Positions 35,270-44,435 of a stretch of DNA of 64,000 nucleotides are shown piece by piece. A model generated the notes under the pieces. That model had not been told where the DNA came from, made no database searches, and was given only the letters and a program-made list of their open reading frames with translations. Each line of letters begins with the position of its first letter. Positions within the stretch are counted from its first letter, which is position 1. Source of the stretch: Rhodobacter calidifons (GTDB lineage Bacteria; Pseudomonadota; Alphaproteobacteria; Rhodobacterales; Rhodobacteraceae); contig NZ_JAANHS010000003.1 of NCBI RefSeq assembly GCF_011174775.1, forward strand, positions 62,001 to 126,000, written 5' to 3'. Position numbers and translations under genes: made by a program.

Positions 35270-36949
35270 CTAGCCGCGGTCCTTCAGGGCCGCGCCCAGG
35301 ATGTCGCCCAGCGAGGCGCCCGAATCGGAGGAGCCATACTGTTCGACGGCTTCCTTTTCTTCGGCGATCTCGCGCGCCTTGATCGACAGGCCCAGCTTGC
35401 GGGTCTTGGGGTCGATGTTGGTCACGCGGACATCGACCTTGTCACCCACCTGGAAGCGCTCGGGCCGCTGGTCGGCACGGTCGCGCGCAAGGTCCGAGCG
35501 GCGGATGAACGACTTGGCGCCGTTGTATTCCACCTCGATCCCGCCATCCTCGATGGCCGAGACGGTCACGGTGATCACCGCGCCGCGCTTCACGCCATCG
35601 ACCGCCTCGCTGAAGCTGTCGTCGCCCAGCGCCTTGATCGACAGCGAGATACGCTCCTTCTCGATGTCCACCTCGGTGACGGCGGCCTTGACCACGTCGC
35701 CCTTGCGGTAGTTCTGGATCGCTTCCTCGCCGCGCTGGTCCCAGGACAGGTCGGAAAGGTGGACCATCCCGTCGATGTCGTTCTCCAGCCCGATGAACAG
35801 ACCGAATTCGGTGATGTTCTTGACTTCGCCCTCGATTGCCGAGCCGATCGGATGGTTCTCGGCAAAGACTTCCCACGGGTTGCGCTGGGTCTGCTTCAGG
35901 CCGAGCGACACCCGACGCTTGGCGCTGTCGATTTCCAGCACCATGACGTCAACCTCCTGCGAGGTGGAAACGATCTTGCCGGGGTGCACGTTCTTCTTGG
36001 TCCAGGACATTTCCGAGACGTGCACCAGGCCCTCGACCCCCGCTTCCAGCTCCACGAAGGCGCCGTAATCGGTGATGTTGGTGACGCGGCCCTTGTGGAC
36101 CGAACCGATGGGATACATCTTCTCGACCGCATCCCACGGATCGGACTGGAGCTGTTTCATGCCCAGGCTGATGCGGTGGGTTTCCTTGTTGATCTTGATG
36201 ACCTGAACCTTGACGGTCTCGCCGATCGACAGGATTTCCGACGGGTGGTTGACGCGGCGCCAGGCCATGTCGGTGACGTGCAGCAGGCCGTCCACACCGC
36301 CCAGGTCCACGAAGGCCCCGTATTCGGTGATGTTCTTGACCACGCCGTCCACCACCTGACCCTCGGACAGGTTGCCGATGACTTCGGCGCGCTGTTCGGC
36401 GCGGCTTTCCTCCAGGATCGCGCGGCGCGAGACGACGATGTTGCCGCGACGACGGTCCATCTTCAGGATCTGGAACGGCTGCTTCATGCCCATCAGCGGG
36501 CCGGCATCACGCACCGGACGAACGTCAACCTGCGAACCGGGAAGGAAGGCAACGGCGCCACCCAGGTCCACAGTGAAGCCGCCCTTGACGCGGCCGAAGA
36601 TCGCGCCCTCGACGCGCTGCTCGGCGGCATAGGCTTTTTCCAGACGGTCCCAGGCTTCCTCGCGGCGGGCCTTCTCCCGGCTGATCTGGGCTTCGCCGCG
36701 GGCGTTCTCGACCCGCTCGAGATAGACCTCGACCGTGTCGCCCACATTGACGTTCGGAGCCTCGCCGGGGTTCGCGAATTCCTTCAGGTCGATGCGGCCT
36801 TCCATCTTGTAGCCGACATCGATGATGGCCTGGCCCGCCTCGATGGCGATGACCTTGCCCTTGACGACAGTGCCCTCTTCGGGGGTGTCGATCTCGAAGC
36901 TTTCCTTCAGCAGGGCTTCGAAGTCTTCCATGGTTGCTTTAGCGCACAT
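35270..36949 (-). CDS. rpsA: 30S ribosomal protein S1
   Basis: 559 residues with six S1 (OB-fold) RNA-binding repeats, seen as recurring blocks such as [27 protein letters not shown] and [28 protein letters not shown] split over the chain. The chosen start is [14 protein letters not shown] at 36949, as in Rhodobacter relatives; an ATG six codons later is possible. No clear ribosome site precedes either start, usual for rpsA, whose leader is bound by S1 itself. The cmk gene lies upstream. Confidence 0.96.
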   Translation of the reverse strand: MCAKATMEDFEALLKESFEIDTPEEGTVVKGKVIAIEAGQAIIDVGYKMEGRIDLKEFANPGEAPNVNVGDTVEVYLERVENARGEAQISREKARREEAWDRLEKAYAAEQRVEGAIFGRVKGGFTVDLGGAVAFLPGSQVDVRPVRDAGPLMGMKQPFQILKMDRRRGNIVVSRRAILEESRAEQRAEVIGNLSEGQVVDGVVKNITEYGAFVDLGGVDGLLHVTDMAWRRVNHPSEILSIGETVKVQVIKINKETHRISLGMKQLQSDPWDAVEKMYPIGSVHKGRVTNITDYGAFVELEAGVEGLVHVSEMSWTKKNVHPGKIVSTSQEVDVMVLEIDSAKRRVSLGLKQTQRNPWEVFAENHPIGSAIEGEVKNITEFGLFIGLENDIDGMVHLSDLSWDQRGEEAIQNYRKGDVVKAAVTEVDIEKERISLSIKALGDDSFSEAVDGVKRGAVITVTVSAIEDGGIEVEYNGAKSFIRRSDLARDRADQRPERFQVGDKVDVRVTNIDPKTRKLGLSIKAREIAEEKEAVEQYGSSDSGASLGDILGAALKDRG

Positions 36950-37023
36950 ATAGATCAGTTTCCTTTGCGTGGTTTTCACTGGCCATGCGGTTGGCTCCGC
37001 CGGTCTTGGCCCTGAACGTAAAT

Positions 37024-37053
37024 GCGCTGCCGTCCGGCGAACCGGCGCAGCGC
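37024..37053 (-). promoter_or_regulatory. Hairpin in the cmk-rpsA gap
   Basis: The arms GCGCTGC and GCAGCGC enclose an inner CCGG / CCGG pair with a four-base loop; on the minus strand ATTTACGTT follows. It lies 64 bases past the cmk stop and about 75 bases before the rpsA start. It could end cmk transcripts or be part of the rpsA leader used in autoregulation. Confidence 0.45.
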
Positions 37054-37116
37054 GATCCTTTCAGGATGCCGGGCCTATAGCCCCATCGGGCCGGTGAGGC
37101 AAGGGAAAGCCGCCGG

Positions 37117-37710
37117 TCAGCGCGTCCGGGGAAGCCTTTGCGCCACCACGGCGCAGGCGGCCTCCACCGCCTCGTCGATCCCCAGCGCGCTGGTGTCGAT
37201 CACCACCGCATCCGCCGCGGCCCGCAGCGGAGCCTCCGCCCGCCCCATGTCGCGCGCATCGCGTTCGAGGACCTCGGCCAGGACCTGCGCCGCGTCACCC
37301 CCGACCTCCAGCCAGCGCCGGTGCGCGCGGACCTGCGGGCTGGCGGTGACGAACAGCTTCACCTCGGCCTCGGGGCAGATCACCGTGCCGATGTCGCGGC
37401 CGTCCAGCACCGCGCCGCCCTCGCTGCGGGCAAACCGGCGCTGAAAGTCCAGCAGGGCCGCGCGCACCTCGGGGATCGCGGCCACCCGGCTGGCCGCCTG
37501 CCCCGCCTCCAGCGTGCGCAGGTCATCCCGCGCCAGATCCTCGGGCGATAGCGCGCGCGCCGCCGCGACGGGATCGCCGCCCAGGGCGCCGACCGCGCGA
37601 TAGAGAAGCCCGGTGTCGAGATGCCGGAAGCCGAAGCGCGCGGCCACGGCGCGGCTGATCGTGCCCTTGCCGGCCGCGGCCGGCCCGTCGATTGCCACCG
37701 TGAAGATCAT
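37117..37710 (-). CDS. cmk: Cytidylate kinase
   Basis: 197 residues; phosphorylates CMP and dCMP. The start at 37710 ([19 protein letters not shown]) places the P-loop GPAAAGKGT at about residues 9-17; upstream codons to 37776 are not family-like. [10 protein letters not shown] and [23 protein letters not shown] follow. It is slightly shorter than the Escherichia coli enzyme (about 225 residues), as is normal in this group. It lies upstream of rpsA; the frequently seen aroA neighbour is absent. Confidence 0.94.
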   Translation of the reverse strand: MIFTVAIDGPAAAGKGTISRAVAARFGFRHLDTGLLYRAVGALGGDPVAAARALSPEDLARDDLRTLEAGQAASRVAAIPEVRAALLDFQRRFARSEGGAVLDGRDIGTVICPEAEVKLFVTASPQVRAHRRWLEVGGDAAQVLAEVLERDARDMGRAEAPLRAAADAVVIDTSALGIDEAVEAACAVVAQRLPRTR

Positions 37711-38041
37711 CGTTTCCGTCCTTGCGCCCGCTGCCGGTCGCGGATCCCCCGGGCGGAAGTATTTCGAAACGGGCAAGGCGAAAAGGGGTTTCGCATCTGA
37801 TGCGGGGAACCAGGCGCGGGGTCGGTTTTCAAGCCGTTGATATCATTGATCGCCCGATGCCGGACCGGACGGATTTCCGATGAATTCCGCTTGGAATCCG
37901 GGGCGATTCAGCCTATCTTCGACCCGCGACGTTATCTTTTCGACCACTGTCTCCGACCATCGGCCACAGCAATCGACTACAGCTGACGGGGCCAAGCCGC
38001 CGCACTTCCGCGGGCGGGCATACTAGACAGGAGACTTCACG
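37711..38041. other. cmk / cspA divergent intergenic region
   Basis: 331 bases without a convincing gene. It contains a degenerate GGCGGAAGTATTTCG element (37752-37766) and an imperfect hairpin around ATTCCGCTTGGAAT (37885-37898). The cspA side has a long untranslated leader, as is usual for cold-shock genes, ending with AGGAG at 38029-38033. Confidence 0.5.
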
Positions 38042-38248
38042 ATGGCCAAGGGCACCGTGAAATGGTTCAATGAAACCAAAGGCTACGGCTTCATCGCCCC
38101 GGAGGGCGGCAGGAAGGACGTGTTCGTCCACATCACCGCGCTGGAGCGTGCCGGGCTGCGCAGCCTGAAGGATGGCCAGCCGGTCACCTTCGACATCGAG
38201 GCCGGCCGCGACGGCCGCGAATCCGCGACCAATCTGGCGCTGGCGTAA
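38042..38248 (+). CDS. Cold-shock protein (CspA family)
   Basis: 68-residue single cold-shock domain. It has both RNA-binding motifs, KGYGFI (RNP1) and VFVHI (RNP2), after MAKGTVKWFNETKG. AGGAG lies eight bases before the ATG, behind a long leader. It binds single-stranded nucleic acid and melts RNA structure. Several paralogues exist per genome in this order, so I do not assign a letter. A GC-rich hairpin follows. Confidence 0.93.
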   Translation: MAKGTVKWFNETKGYGFIAPEGGRKDVFVHITALERAGLRSLKDGQPVTFDIEAGRDGRESATNLALA

Positions 38249-38258
38249 GCCTGCCTGG

Positions 38259-38280
38259 CGGGGGCGGACTGCCGCCCCCG
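38259..38280 (+). terminator. Hairpin after the cold-shock gene
   Basis: The nine-base arms CGGGGGCGG and CCGCCCCCG surround ACTG, starting 11 bases past the stop. No T-run follows, so it may protect the 3' end of the mRNA or work with Rho. Confidence 0.5.
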
Positions 38281-38313
38281 TCACCCCGGGCGCCATCGCG
38301 CCGCGTCACCCCG

Positions 38314-38751
38314 TCAGTTGATCGTGACCGCTGCCCTGTCGCGCAGCACGTGATCGAAGCCGATGCGGAAACTTTCGTCCGACACGTCCTCGGGCAGGCA
38401 GACCGCCGTGCGGCGGCCCAGCGGATAGACCGGGACGTCGAACTCGCGGCTGATCAGCATCACCCGCATCTTGGCATCCCCGGCGATCAGCGCCGCGATC
38501 GCCTGTTCGGCCCCCGCCACACCGCCGAACCCGTCGCAATCCATCACGAACAGGTCATAGCCGAAGCGGTCGTTCAGGATGGCAGCGACCGCGGCTTCAA
38601 GCGCACCCGCGATGTCCACATGGCTGCCATAGCCGGTCAGGCGCCGGGCGGTCAGGCTGTCGGCCCGGTCGGACAACAGCATGACCCGCACGCCCAGGGT
38701 ATGTGAGGCAAAAACCTGGCGATCGGTCTGGATGAAAGTCTGCACGCGCAC
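38314..38751 (-). CDS. Hypothetical protein, possible degenerate receiver-like fold
   Basis: 145 residues I do not recognise. Alternating hydrophobic strands and helices (VRVMLLSDRADSLTARRL, YDLFVMDCDGFGG, AKMRVMLISREF, AVCLPEDVSDESFRIGFDHVL) resemble a CheY-like receiver. Asp residues are in the VMDCDGFGG loop, where a phosphoacceptor would lie, but the acidic pair after strand 1 and the conserved Lys are not evident. No kinase or output domain is adjacent. It converges on the cold-shock gene. Confidence 0.6.
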   Translation of the reverse strand: MRVQTFIQTDRQVFASHTLGVRVMLLSDRADSLTARRLTGYGSHVDIAGALEAAVAAILNDRFGYDLFVMDCDGFGGVAGAEQAIAALIAGDAKMRVMLISREFDVPVYPLGRRTAVCLPEDVSDESFRIGFDHVLRDRAAVTIN

Positions 38752-39002
38752 TCCTCCACTATCCCTTGCCAGTCACACCAACAATGCGGAGAGCATTTGC
38801 CCGAATAAAGGAAACTTGCAGAAAGATACCTGTTACCGCGCCACATTCACGCCAGAGTTGCCCTCTTCCGCAGTCGCCTGCAAACCCTGGTTGCATGAAT
38901 CATCCGTCAGTCGGCCGTGACTCGGATGCTCAAGCTGTTAACCTATTTCACGGGGAAAAGCAGCCCATTGCAATGCTGCAATCCGATTCGGGGCGAGGAG
39001 CC

Positions 39003-39752
39003 ATGATGAACCGTCACGTCAACATGACAGAGATCGAGCGGCGGCAGGACCTTGCCGCAGCCTTCCGCTGGTGCGCGCGGCTGAACCTGCACGAGGCGGT
39101 GGCCAACCATTTCTCGCTGGCGGTGACTCCCGAAGGCACGCGCTTTCTGATCAATCCGAACGGGCGGCATTTCAGCCGGATCACCGCCTCGTCCATGGTC
39201 GAGATCGACGCGACCGACCCCGCGACCATGCGCCGTCCCGATGCGCCCGATCCGACCGCCTGGGGCCTGCACGGCGCCATCCACCGCGCCTGCCCGCATG
39301 CGGCCTGCGTGATGCATGTCCATTCCGTCCATGCCACGGTCCTGGCCAGCCTGGCCGATTCGCGCCTGCCGGCCATCGACCAGAACACGGCGATGTTCCA
39401 CAACCGGCACGTGGTGGACGACCACTACGGCGGCATGGCCTTCGAGGCCGAAGGCGAACGCTGCGCGCGACTTCTGGCCGATCCGAAGATCACCACGCTG
39501 GTGATGGGCAACCATGGTGTCCTGGTCATCGGGCGCAGCGTGGCCGAGACCTTCAACCGGCTTTACTACTTCGAACGCGCCGCCGAGACCTACATCCGCG
39601 CCTTGCAGACGGGGCGTCCCCTGCGGATCCTGCCCGACGAGATCGCCGAGAAGACGGCGCGGGAATGGGAGGACTATCCGGGCTTTGCCGAGGCACATCT
39701 GCGCGAGCTGCGCGCCATCCTCGATGCCGAGGATCCGGGCTACGCCGACTGA
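39003..39752 (+). CDS. Class II aldolase/adducin family protein
   Basis: 249 residues. The start at 39003 has GAGGAG upstream; an ATG one codon later is equivalent. The zinc-site pattern MHVHSVHATVLASL (His-X-His) and the later GNHGVLVIGRSVAETFNRLYYFERAAETY match the aldolase/adducin fold, and the early RWCARLNLHEAVANHFSLAV binds the substrate phosphate in relatives. It has a 251-base upstream region with no other gene. The substrate is not predictable. Confidence 0.87.
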   Translation: MMNRHVNMTEIERRQDLAAAFRWCARLNLHEAVANHFSLAVTPEGTRFLINPNGRHFSRITASSMVEIDATDPATMRRPDAPDPTAWGLHGAIHRACPHAACVMHVHSVHATVLASLADSRLPAIDQNTAMFHNRHVVDDHYGGMAFEAEGERCARLLADPKITTLVMGNHGVLVIGRSVAETFNRLYYFERAAETYIRALQTGRPLRILPDEIAEKTAREWEDYPGFAEAHLRELRAILDAEDPGYAD

Positions 39753-39858
39753 CCGCGTTCCGGCTTCGACTTCGGCCGGATCCCGCGCCCGCCGTCAGGT
39801 TCGGGAAATTCGGCTTCGCTTTTGCCCGCCGCTGTCCTAGATCAGCCGCAAAGGGAGA

Positions 39859-40068
39859 ATGCCGATGCTGTCCGATCCGCTGTTCATCTTCGCCGCCGTG
39901 GCCTGTTTCGTGGTGCTGGCCATCCTGCTGTTCGGCATCGGCACCTTCGCCAGGGGGGGCGAGTTCAACCGGCGCAACGCCAACCGGATCATGCGCTGGC
40001 GGCTGGGCGTGCAATTCGTGGCGGTGGTGGCGATCGTCGCCTTCGCCTGGCTGCGGGCGCGGGGCTGA
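39859..40068 (+). CDS. HIG1-domain small membrane protein
   Basis: 69 residues with two membrane helices (about 8-28 and 48-65) separated by the conserved FARGGEFNRRNANRIMRWRLG loop, the HIG_1_N pattern. Homologous mitochondrial proteins associate with respiratory complexes; the bacterial role is unknown. AAGGGAG precedes the ATG. It lies three bases before the adenosyltransferase gene, so they are likely one transcript. Confidence 0.82.
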   Translation: MPMLSDPLFIFAAVACFVVLAILLFGIGTFARGGEFNRRNANRIMRWRLGVQFVAVVAIVAFAWLRARG

Positions 40069-40071
40069 GCC

Positions 40072-40644
40072 ATGGTCGTCCTGTCGAAGATCTACACCAA
40101 GACCGGCGATGCCGGGGAAACCGCGCTTGGCAACGGCGCGCGGGTGGCCAAGCACAGCCTGCGGGTCAGCGCTTACGGCACCGTGGACGAAACCAACGCC
40201 ACCGTCGGCCTCGCGCGGCTCCACGCGACCGGAGAGATGGCCGAGGCGCTGAAGCGGATCTCCAACGACCTGTTCGACCTGGGCGCCGACCTCTGCACCC
40301 CCGACCGGCATCTGGACGCCACGCTGTCCTACACGCCCCTGCGCATGATCGAAGGCCAGGTAACGCGGCTTGAACGCGAGATCGACGCGATGAACGACCG
40401 CCTTACGCCCTTGCGGTCCTTCATCCTGCCGGGCGGATCGGTGCTGGCGGCGCAGCTGCATCTCTGCCGCACCGTCTGCCGCCGGGCCGAGCGGCTGGTG
40501 GTGGAACTGGCGACGATGGAGGACGTGAACCCCGAGGCGGTGCGCTACCTCAACCGCCTGTCCGACTGGTTCTTCGTCGCGGGCCGCATCGCCAACAATG
40601 ACGGCAAGGACGACGTGCTGTGGGTGCCGGGCCTGACGCGCTGA
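40072..40644 (+). CDS. Cob(I)alamin adenosyltransferase, PduO type
   Basis: 190 residues; makes adenosylcobalamin from cob(I)alamin and ATP. The N-terminal KIYTKTGDAGETAL is the ATP-binding signature, VDETNATVG and the later FILPGGSVLAAQLHLCRTVCRRAER carry the conserved Arg residues, and the C-terminal LNRLSDWFFVAGR completes the helix bundle. It would supply coenzyme B12 to B12-dependent mutases, including those needed with the nearby mcd. Confidence 0.93.
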   Translation: MVVLSKIYTKTGDAGETALGNGARVAKHSLRVSAYGTVDETNATVGLARLHATGEMAEALKRISNDLFDLGADLCTPDRHLDATLSYTPLRMIEGQVTRLEREIDAMNDRLTPLRSFILPGGSVLAAQLHLCRTVCRRAERLVVELATMEDVNPEAVRYLNRLSDWFFVAGRIANNDGKDDVLWVPGLTR

Positions 40645-40791
40645 CCGTCTGATCGGCGCCAGCGATCAAAACGCGGCGTCGCGTCGCGCCAACCTGTCGT
40701 ATTTGCTCTGTTCCGACGCCCCCTGTTCCGGTAACAGGCGGTCGAGAGCTTGTGCGGCCTCGCGCCGCGGTGGATGAGGAGGTTGCGGCCC

Positions 40792-41553
40792 ATGAAGGTA
40801 TTGGTCCCGGTCAAGCGGGTGATCGACTACAACGTGAAGGTGCGGGTGAAGGCGGACGGGTCGGGGGTTGACCTCGCCAATGTCAAGATGAGCATGAACC
40901 CCTTCGACGAGATCGCCGTGGAAGAGGCGATCCGCCTGAAGGAAAAGGGCGTGGCGACCGAGGTCGTCGTCGTCTCCATCGGCGTCAAGCAGGCGCAGGA
41001 GACGCTGCGCAACGCGCTGGCCATGGGCGCGGACCGGGCGATCCTGATCGAGGCCACCGACAACGTGCATGTGGACATCGAGCCGCTGGCCGTCGCCAAA
41101 CTGCTGGCCGCCGTGGTGAAGGAAGAGGCTCCGGGCGTGGTCCTCTGCGGCAAGCAGGCGATCGACAACGACATGAACGCCACCGGCCAGATGCTGGCCG
41201 CCCTTCTGGGCTGGTCGCAGGCCACCTTCGCCTCCGAGATCGCCATCGAAGGCGACAAGGCCCGCGTCACGCGCGAGGTGGACGGCGGGTTGCAGACGAT
41301 TTCCGTCAAGCTGCCCTCGATCATCACCGTCGATCTGCGGCTGAACGAGCCGCGCTATGCCAGCCTGCCGAACATCATGAAGGCCAAGGCCAAGCCGCTG
41401 GCCACCAAGACCCCCGCCGACTATGGCGTGGACATCTCGCCGCGTCTGTCGGTGGTCAAGACCGTCGAACCGGCGGGCCGCAAGGCGGGGGTGAAGGTCG
41501 GCTCGGTCGATGAACTGATCCGGAAACTGAAAGACGAAGCGGGGGTGATCTGA
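40792..41553 (+). CDS. etfB: Electron transfer flavoprotein subunit beta
   Basis: 253 residues from the ATG at 40792, which has GAGGAGG nine bases upstream. [29 protein letters not shown] and the [16 protein letters not shown] block with AMP-binding residues are diagnostic. With EtfA it accepts electrons from acyl-CoA dehydrogenases, such as the Mcd in this window, and passes them to ETF-quinone oxidoreductase. etfA follows after one base. Confidence 0.96.
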   Translation: MKVLVPVKRVIDYNVKVRVKADGSGVDLANVKMSMNPFDEIAVEEAIRLKEKGVATEVVVVSIGVKQAQETLRNALAMGADRAILIEATDNVHVDIEPLAVAKLLAAVVKEEAPGVVLCGKQAIDNDMNATGQMLAALLGWSQATFASEIAIEGDKARVTREVDGGLQTISVKLPSIITVDLRLNEPRYASLPNIMKAKAKPLATKTPADYGVDISPRLSVVKTVEPAGRKAGVKVGSVDELIRKLKDEAGVI

Positions 41554-41554
41554 G

Positions 41555-42481
41555 ATGGCCGTTCTTCTTCTTGCCGATGTCGTTGACGGGAAACTGGCAA
41601 CCGACCAGGTCGCCAAGGCCCTGACCGCGGTGAAATCGCTGGGTCCGGTCACCGTGCTGGTCGCCGGTCCCGATGCCGGCGCCGCAGCCGCCGAGGCCGC
41701 GACGCTGGACGGCGTGGCCAAGGTGCTTCTGGCCGAGGATGCGGCCTATGCCCATGGTCTGGCCGAACCCACCGCCGCGCTGATCGTGTCGCTTTCGGGC
41801 GACTACGAACACATCGCCGCCGCCTCGGGCGCGCTGTCGAAATCGGTCCTGCCGCGGGTGGCGGCCCTGCTGGACGTGATGGTGATCTCGGAAGTTCTGG
41901 CCGTGCATGACGCCGCGACCTTCGACCGGCCGATCTATGCCGGCAACGCGATCCAGACGGTCAGGACTTCGGATGCGAAGAAGGTCCTGACGATCCGCAC
42001 CGCGACCTTCGACGCGGCGGGCAAGGGCGGGTCGGCCCCGGTCGAGAAGGTCTCGGCCTCGGTTGATGGCAGCCTTTCGGCCTGGGTCGAGGACAAGGTG
42101 GCCTCCTCCGACCGGCCCGAGCTGACCAGCGCGGGCATCGTCGTCTCGGGCGGGCGTGGCGTGGGCAGCCAGGCCGACTTCGCGCTGATCGAAAAGCTGG
42201 CCGACAAGCTGAACGCCGCCGTGGGCGCCAGCCGCGCGGCGGTGGACTCGGGCTATGCGCCGAACGACTGGCAGGTCGGGCAGACCGGCAAGGTCGTGGC
42301 GCCGGATCTCTATGTCGCCGTCGGCATCTCGGGCGCGATCCAGCATCTGGCGGGGATGAAGGATTCCAAGGTCATCGTCGCGATCAACAAGGACGAAGAG
42401 GCCCCGATCTTCCAGGTCGCCGATTACGGGCTGGTGGCCGACCTGTTCCAGGCCGTGCCGGAGATGATCGAAAAGCTGTAA
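41555..42481 (+). CDS. etfA: Electron transfer flavoprotein subunit alpha
   Basis: 308 residues. The C-terminal FAD-binding signature is complete: [16 protein letters not shown], then [58 protein letters not shown] split over the domain. It binds FAD in the EtfAB dimer. It converges on the DUF6473 gene; a GTAGG...CCTAC hairpin fills the 35-base gap. Confidence 0.97.
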   Translation: MAVLLLADVVDGKLATDQVAKALTAVKSLGPVTVLVAGPDAGAAAAEAATLDGVAKVLLAEDAAYAHGLAEPTAALIVSLSGDYEHIAAASGALSKSVLPRVAALLDVMVISEVLAVHDAATFDRPIYAGNAIQTVRTSDAKKVLTIRTATFDAAGKGGSAPVEKVSASVDGSLSAWVEDKVASSDRPELTSAGIVVSGGRGVGSQADFALIEKLADKLNAAVGASRAAVDSGYAPNDWQVGQTGKVVAPDLYVAVGISGAIQHLAGMKDSKVIVAINKDEEAPIFQVADYGLVADLFQAVPEMIEKL

Positions 42482-42482
42482 G

Positions 42483-42509
42483 GTAGGCAGGCGATAACGC
42501 CCACCCTAC
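42483..42509. repeat. GTAGG...CCTAC hairpin between convergent genes
   Basis: GTAGGCAGGCG and CGCCCACCCTAC form an imperfect hairpin around ATAA, starting two bases past the etfA stop. It is a degenerate copy of the GTAGGGTGCGC element also found at 9248-9258 and 44404-44435. Confidence 0.5.
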
Positions 42510-42516
42510 GAGGGGG

Positions 42517-43371
42517 TCACCGCAAGGTGGCCCCTTTTGCCTTGGCGACCAGCCGCCCGATCTCCGGCGCAAGCCGCTCTGCCGCCTCGGCATGGACGGC
42601 GGCCCCCGGCAGCGCGCGGGCCTGCTCGACCTCGGTGGGCGGAAAAAGCATCCCCGCCGCCCCTTCGCTCAGCGCGGCGGGTGAGGCCACGATCTCGACC
42701 AGGCGCGTCGCCATGCCCTGCACCGCCGCCAGCATCCGCCTGTCGACCAGCGAAGGGCCGAACCCGGCCTCAGGCCCGGTCGCAGAGGGCGGCGGCGGGG
42801 TCTCGGACAGCCAGACCAGCACCCGCGCCCCCGGCAGCTGCGCCAGAAGGCTGCGCATCCGGTCAACCCAGGTATCCTGAAGCACCCGCAGCACCGTGGC
42901 AAAGCGCAGCGGATCGGCGCGGCGCAGGGCCGTCAGCAGGTGCCGGGTGAAATGGATCTCGGTGAAATCGACCTGCGGATACAGCGCCCGCAGCGCCGGG
43001 GTCGCGGCCAGGAACCGGTCATTCCGCCGGGCATGAACGCTGTAAAGCGGATTGCTCAGCCCCTCGGCCCCGGTGATCTGGACCACGGCCACCGCCGCGC
43101 CTGCGGCAATCTCCAGCGTGGCCGGATCGCCCAGATACAGGTCCGGCCCCGCATTCTGCGCGGCAAGATTGACCACCGGACAGTCCAGCGCCCGCTCCAG
43201 CAGCGCGGGCCAGGGCTGGGCCACATATCTGCCGAAGCTGGCCGATCCGCCCAGCACCGCGACGTAAGGTCGTGTCAGGTCGCGCTGCGGCCCCCGGAAC
43301 ACCGCCCGGGACGCGCCATAGCGACACGGAAAATAGTCAAGCGCCCCCGCGCCCGCATCATGATGCATCAT
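42517..43371 (-). CDS. DUF6473 family protein (SGNH-like)
   Basis: 284 residues. It starts MMHHDAGAGALDYFPCRYGASRAVFRGP, characteristic of DUF6473, a family I know mainly from Rhodobacterales. The following YVAVLGGSASFGRYVAQPWPALLE resembles the G-x-S block I of SGNH hydrolases, and VVNLAAQNAGPDLYL resembles block II with Asn. An esterase or acyltransferase activity is only an inference. It lies between etfA and the dehydrogenase gene, diverging from the latter over 160 bases. Confidence 0.75.
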   Translation of the reverse strand: MMHHDAGAGALDYFPCRYGASRAVFRGPQRDLTRPYVAVLGGSASFGRYVAQPWPALLERALDCPVVNLAAQNAGPDLYLGDPATLEIAAGAAVAVVQITGAEGLSNPLYSVHARRNDRFLAATPALRALYPQVDFTEIHFTRHLLTALRRADPLRFATVLRVLQDTWVDRMRSLLAQLPGARVLVWLSETPPPPSATGPEAGFGPSLVDRRMLAAVQGMATRLVEIVASPAALSEGAAGMLFPPTEVEQARALPGAAVHAEAAERLAPEIGRLVAKAKGATLR

Positions 43372-43531
43372 CCCACCACCCGTTTGCAGTCACCCGTCAC
43401 AATCTGTGGCCGAGAGTGGTTGCCGAATGGCTAAAATCGGGCGGTTGTCTAAAAGGCCCGGCATTTTGCCCGTCCTTGCGCGGGCCGGATCGCCCGGGCA
43501 TAACCGGGGGCGACAGATGGAGGTTCGGGCA

Positions 43532-44407
43532 ATGGAGATCAGGCTGGTGGGCGTCGTGGGCGCCGGGCAGATGGGCAATGGCATCGCCCATGTCTTCGCT
43601 CTGGCGGGATACGATGTGCTGATGACCGACATCTCGGAGGAAAGCCTGCAAAAGGCGCTGGCCACCATCGAGAAGAACCTCGACCGCCAGGTCGCGCGCG
43701 GCAAGGTCCTGCCCGCCGACAAGCGCGCGGCGATGGAGCGGATCCGGACCACGCTGAAACTGGCGGACCTTGGCCAGTGCGACCTCATCATCGAGGCCGC
43801 AACCGAACGCGAGACGGTGAAGCAGGCGATCTTCGAGGATCTGATCCCGCATCTGAAGCCGACGACGATCCTGACCTCGAACACCTCGTCGATCTCGATC
43901 ACCCGGCTGGCCAGCCGCACCGACCGGCCGGAAAGGTTCATGGGCTTCCACTTCATGAACCCGGTGCCGGTGATGCAGCTGGTGGAACTGATCCGCGGCA
44001 TCGCCACCGATCAGGAGACCTGGGAGACGCTGCACGAGGTGGTCCGCAAGCTGGGCAAGACCGCCTCCAGCTCCGAGGATTTCCCGGGCTTCATCGTCAA
44101 CCGCATCCTGATGCCGATGATCAACGAGGCGGTCTATACCCTTTACGAAGGCGTGGGCAACGTGAAGTCGATCGACGAGTCGATGAAGCTGGGCGCCAAC
44201 CACCCGATGGGCCCCTTGGAACTGGCGGATTTCATCGGGCTGGACACCTGCCTGTCGATCATGAACGTGCTGCACGAGGGGCTGGCGGACACCAAGTACC
44301 GGCCCTGTCCCCTGCTGACGAAATATGTCGAGGCGGGGTGGCTGGGGCGCAAGACGCAGCGGGGGTTCTACGACTACCGGGGCGAGGTGCCCGTGCCGAC
44401 ACGGTAG
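43532..44407 (+). CDS. 3-hydroxybutyryl-CoA dehydrogenase
   Basis: 291 residues from the ATG at 43532, with GGAGG eight bases upstream. The NAD-binding glycine motif GAGQMG is at residues 10-15. IIEAATE, the SNTSSISITRLA block, FMGFHFMNPVPVMQLVE with the catalytic His, and NHPMGPLELADFIGLDTCLS follow. It oxidises 3-hydroxyacyl-CoA, linking beta-oxidation and polyhydroxybutyrate or ethylmalonyl-CoA metabolism. Symbols hbdA or paaH would both fit. Its stop codon lies in a palindromic repeat. Confidence 0.94.
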   Translation: MEIRLVGVVGAGQMGNGIAHVFALAGYDVLMTDISEESLQKALATIEKNLDRQVARGKVLPADKRAAMERIRTTLKLADLGQCDLIIEAATERETVKQAIFEDLIPHLKPTTILTSNTSSISITRLASRTDRPERFMGFHFMNPVPVMQLVELIRGIATDQETWETLHEVVRKLGKTASSSEDFPGFIVNRILMPMINEAVYTLYEGVGNVKSIDESMKLGANHPMGPLELADFIGLDTCLSIMNVLHEGLADTKYRPCPLLTKYVEAGWLGRKTQRGFYDYRGEVPVPTR

Positions 44408-44435
44408 GGCAACGGTGCGCCGCAGCGCACCCTAC
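44404..44435. repeat. GTAGGG...CCCTAC nested hairpin
   Basis: GTAGGG (44404-44409) and CCCTAC (44430-44435) frame an inner pair GGTGCGC / GCGCACC with a CGCA loop. The TAG in the first arm is the stop codon of the dehydrogenase gene, and the far arm reaches the last codons of the opposing acyltransferase gene. The minus strand reads GTAGGGTGCGC, identical to 9248-9258. Confidence 0.65.

Noticed and set aside
34508-37015. Plus-strand open frame of 835 codons over ihfB and rpsA
   Set aside because: It is antisense to two clearly conserved genes and would cross two terminators.
38752-39002. Small open frames before the class II aldolase gene
   Set aside because: The frames of 60-80 codons lack ribosome sites and recognisable patterns; the region is AT-richer and more likely a promoter region.
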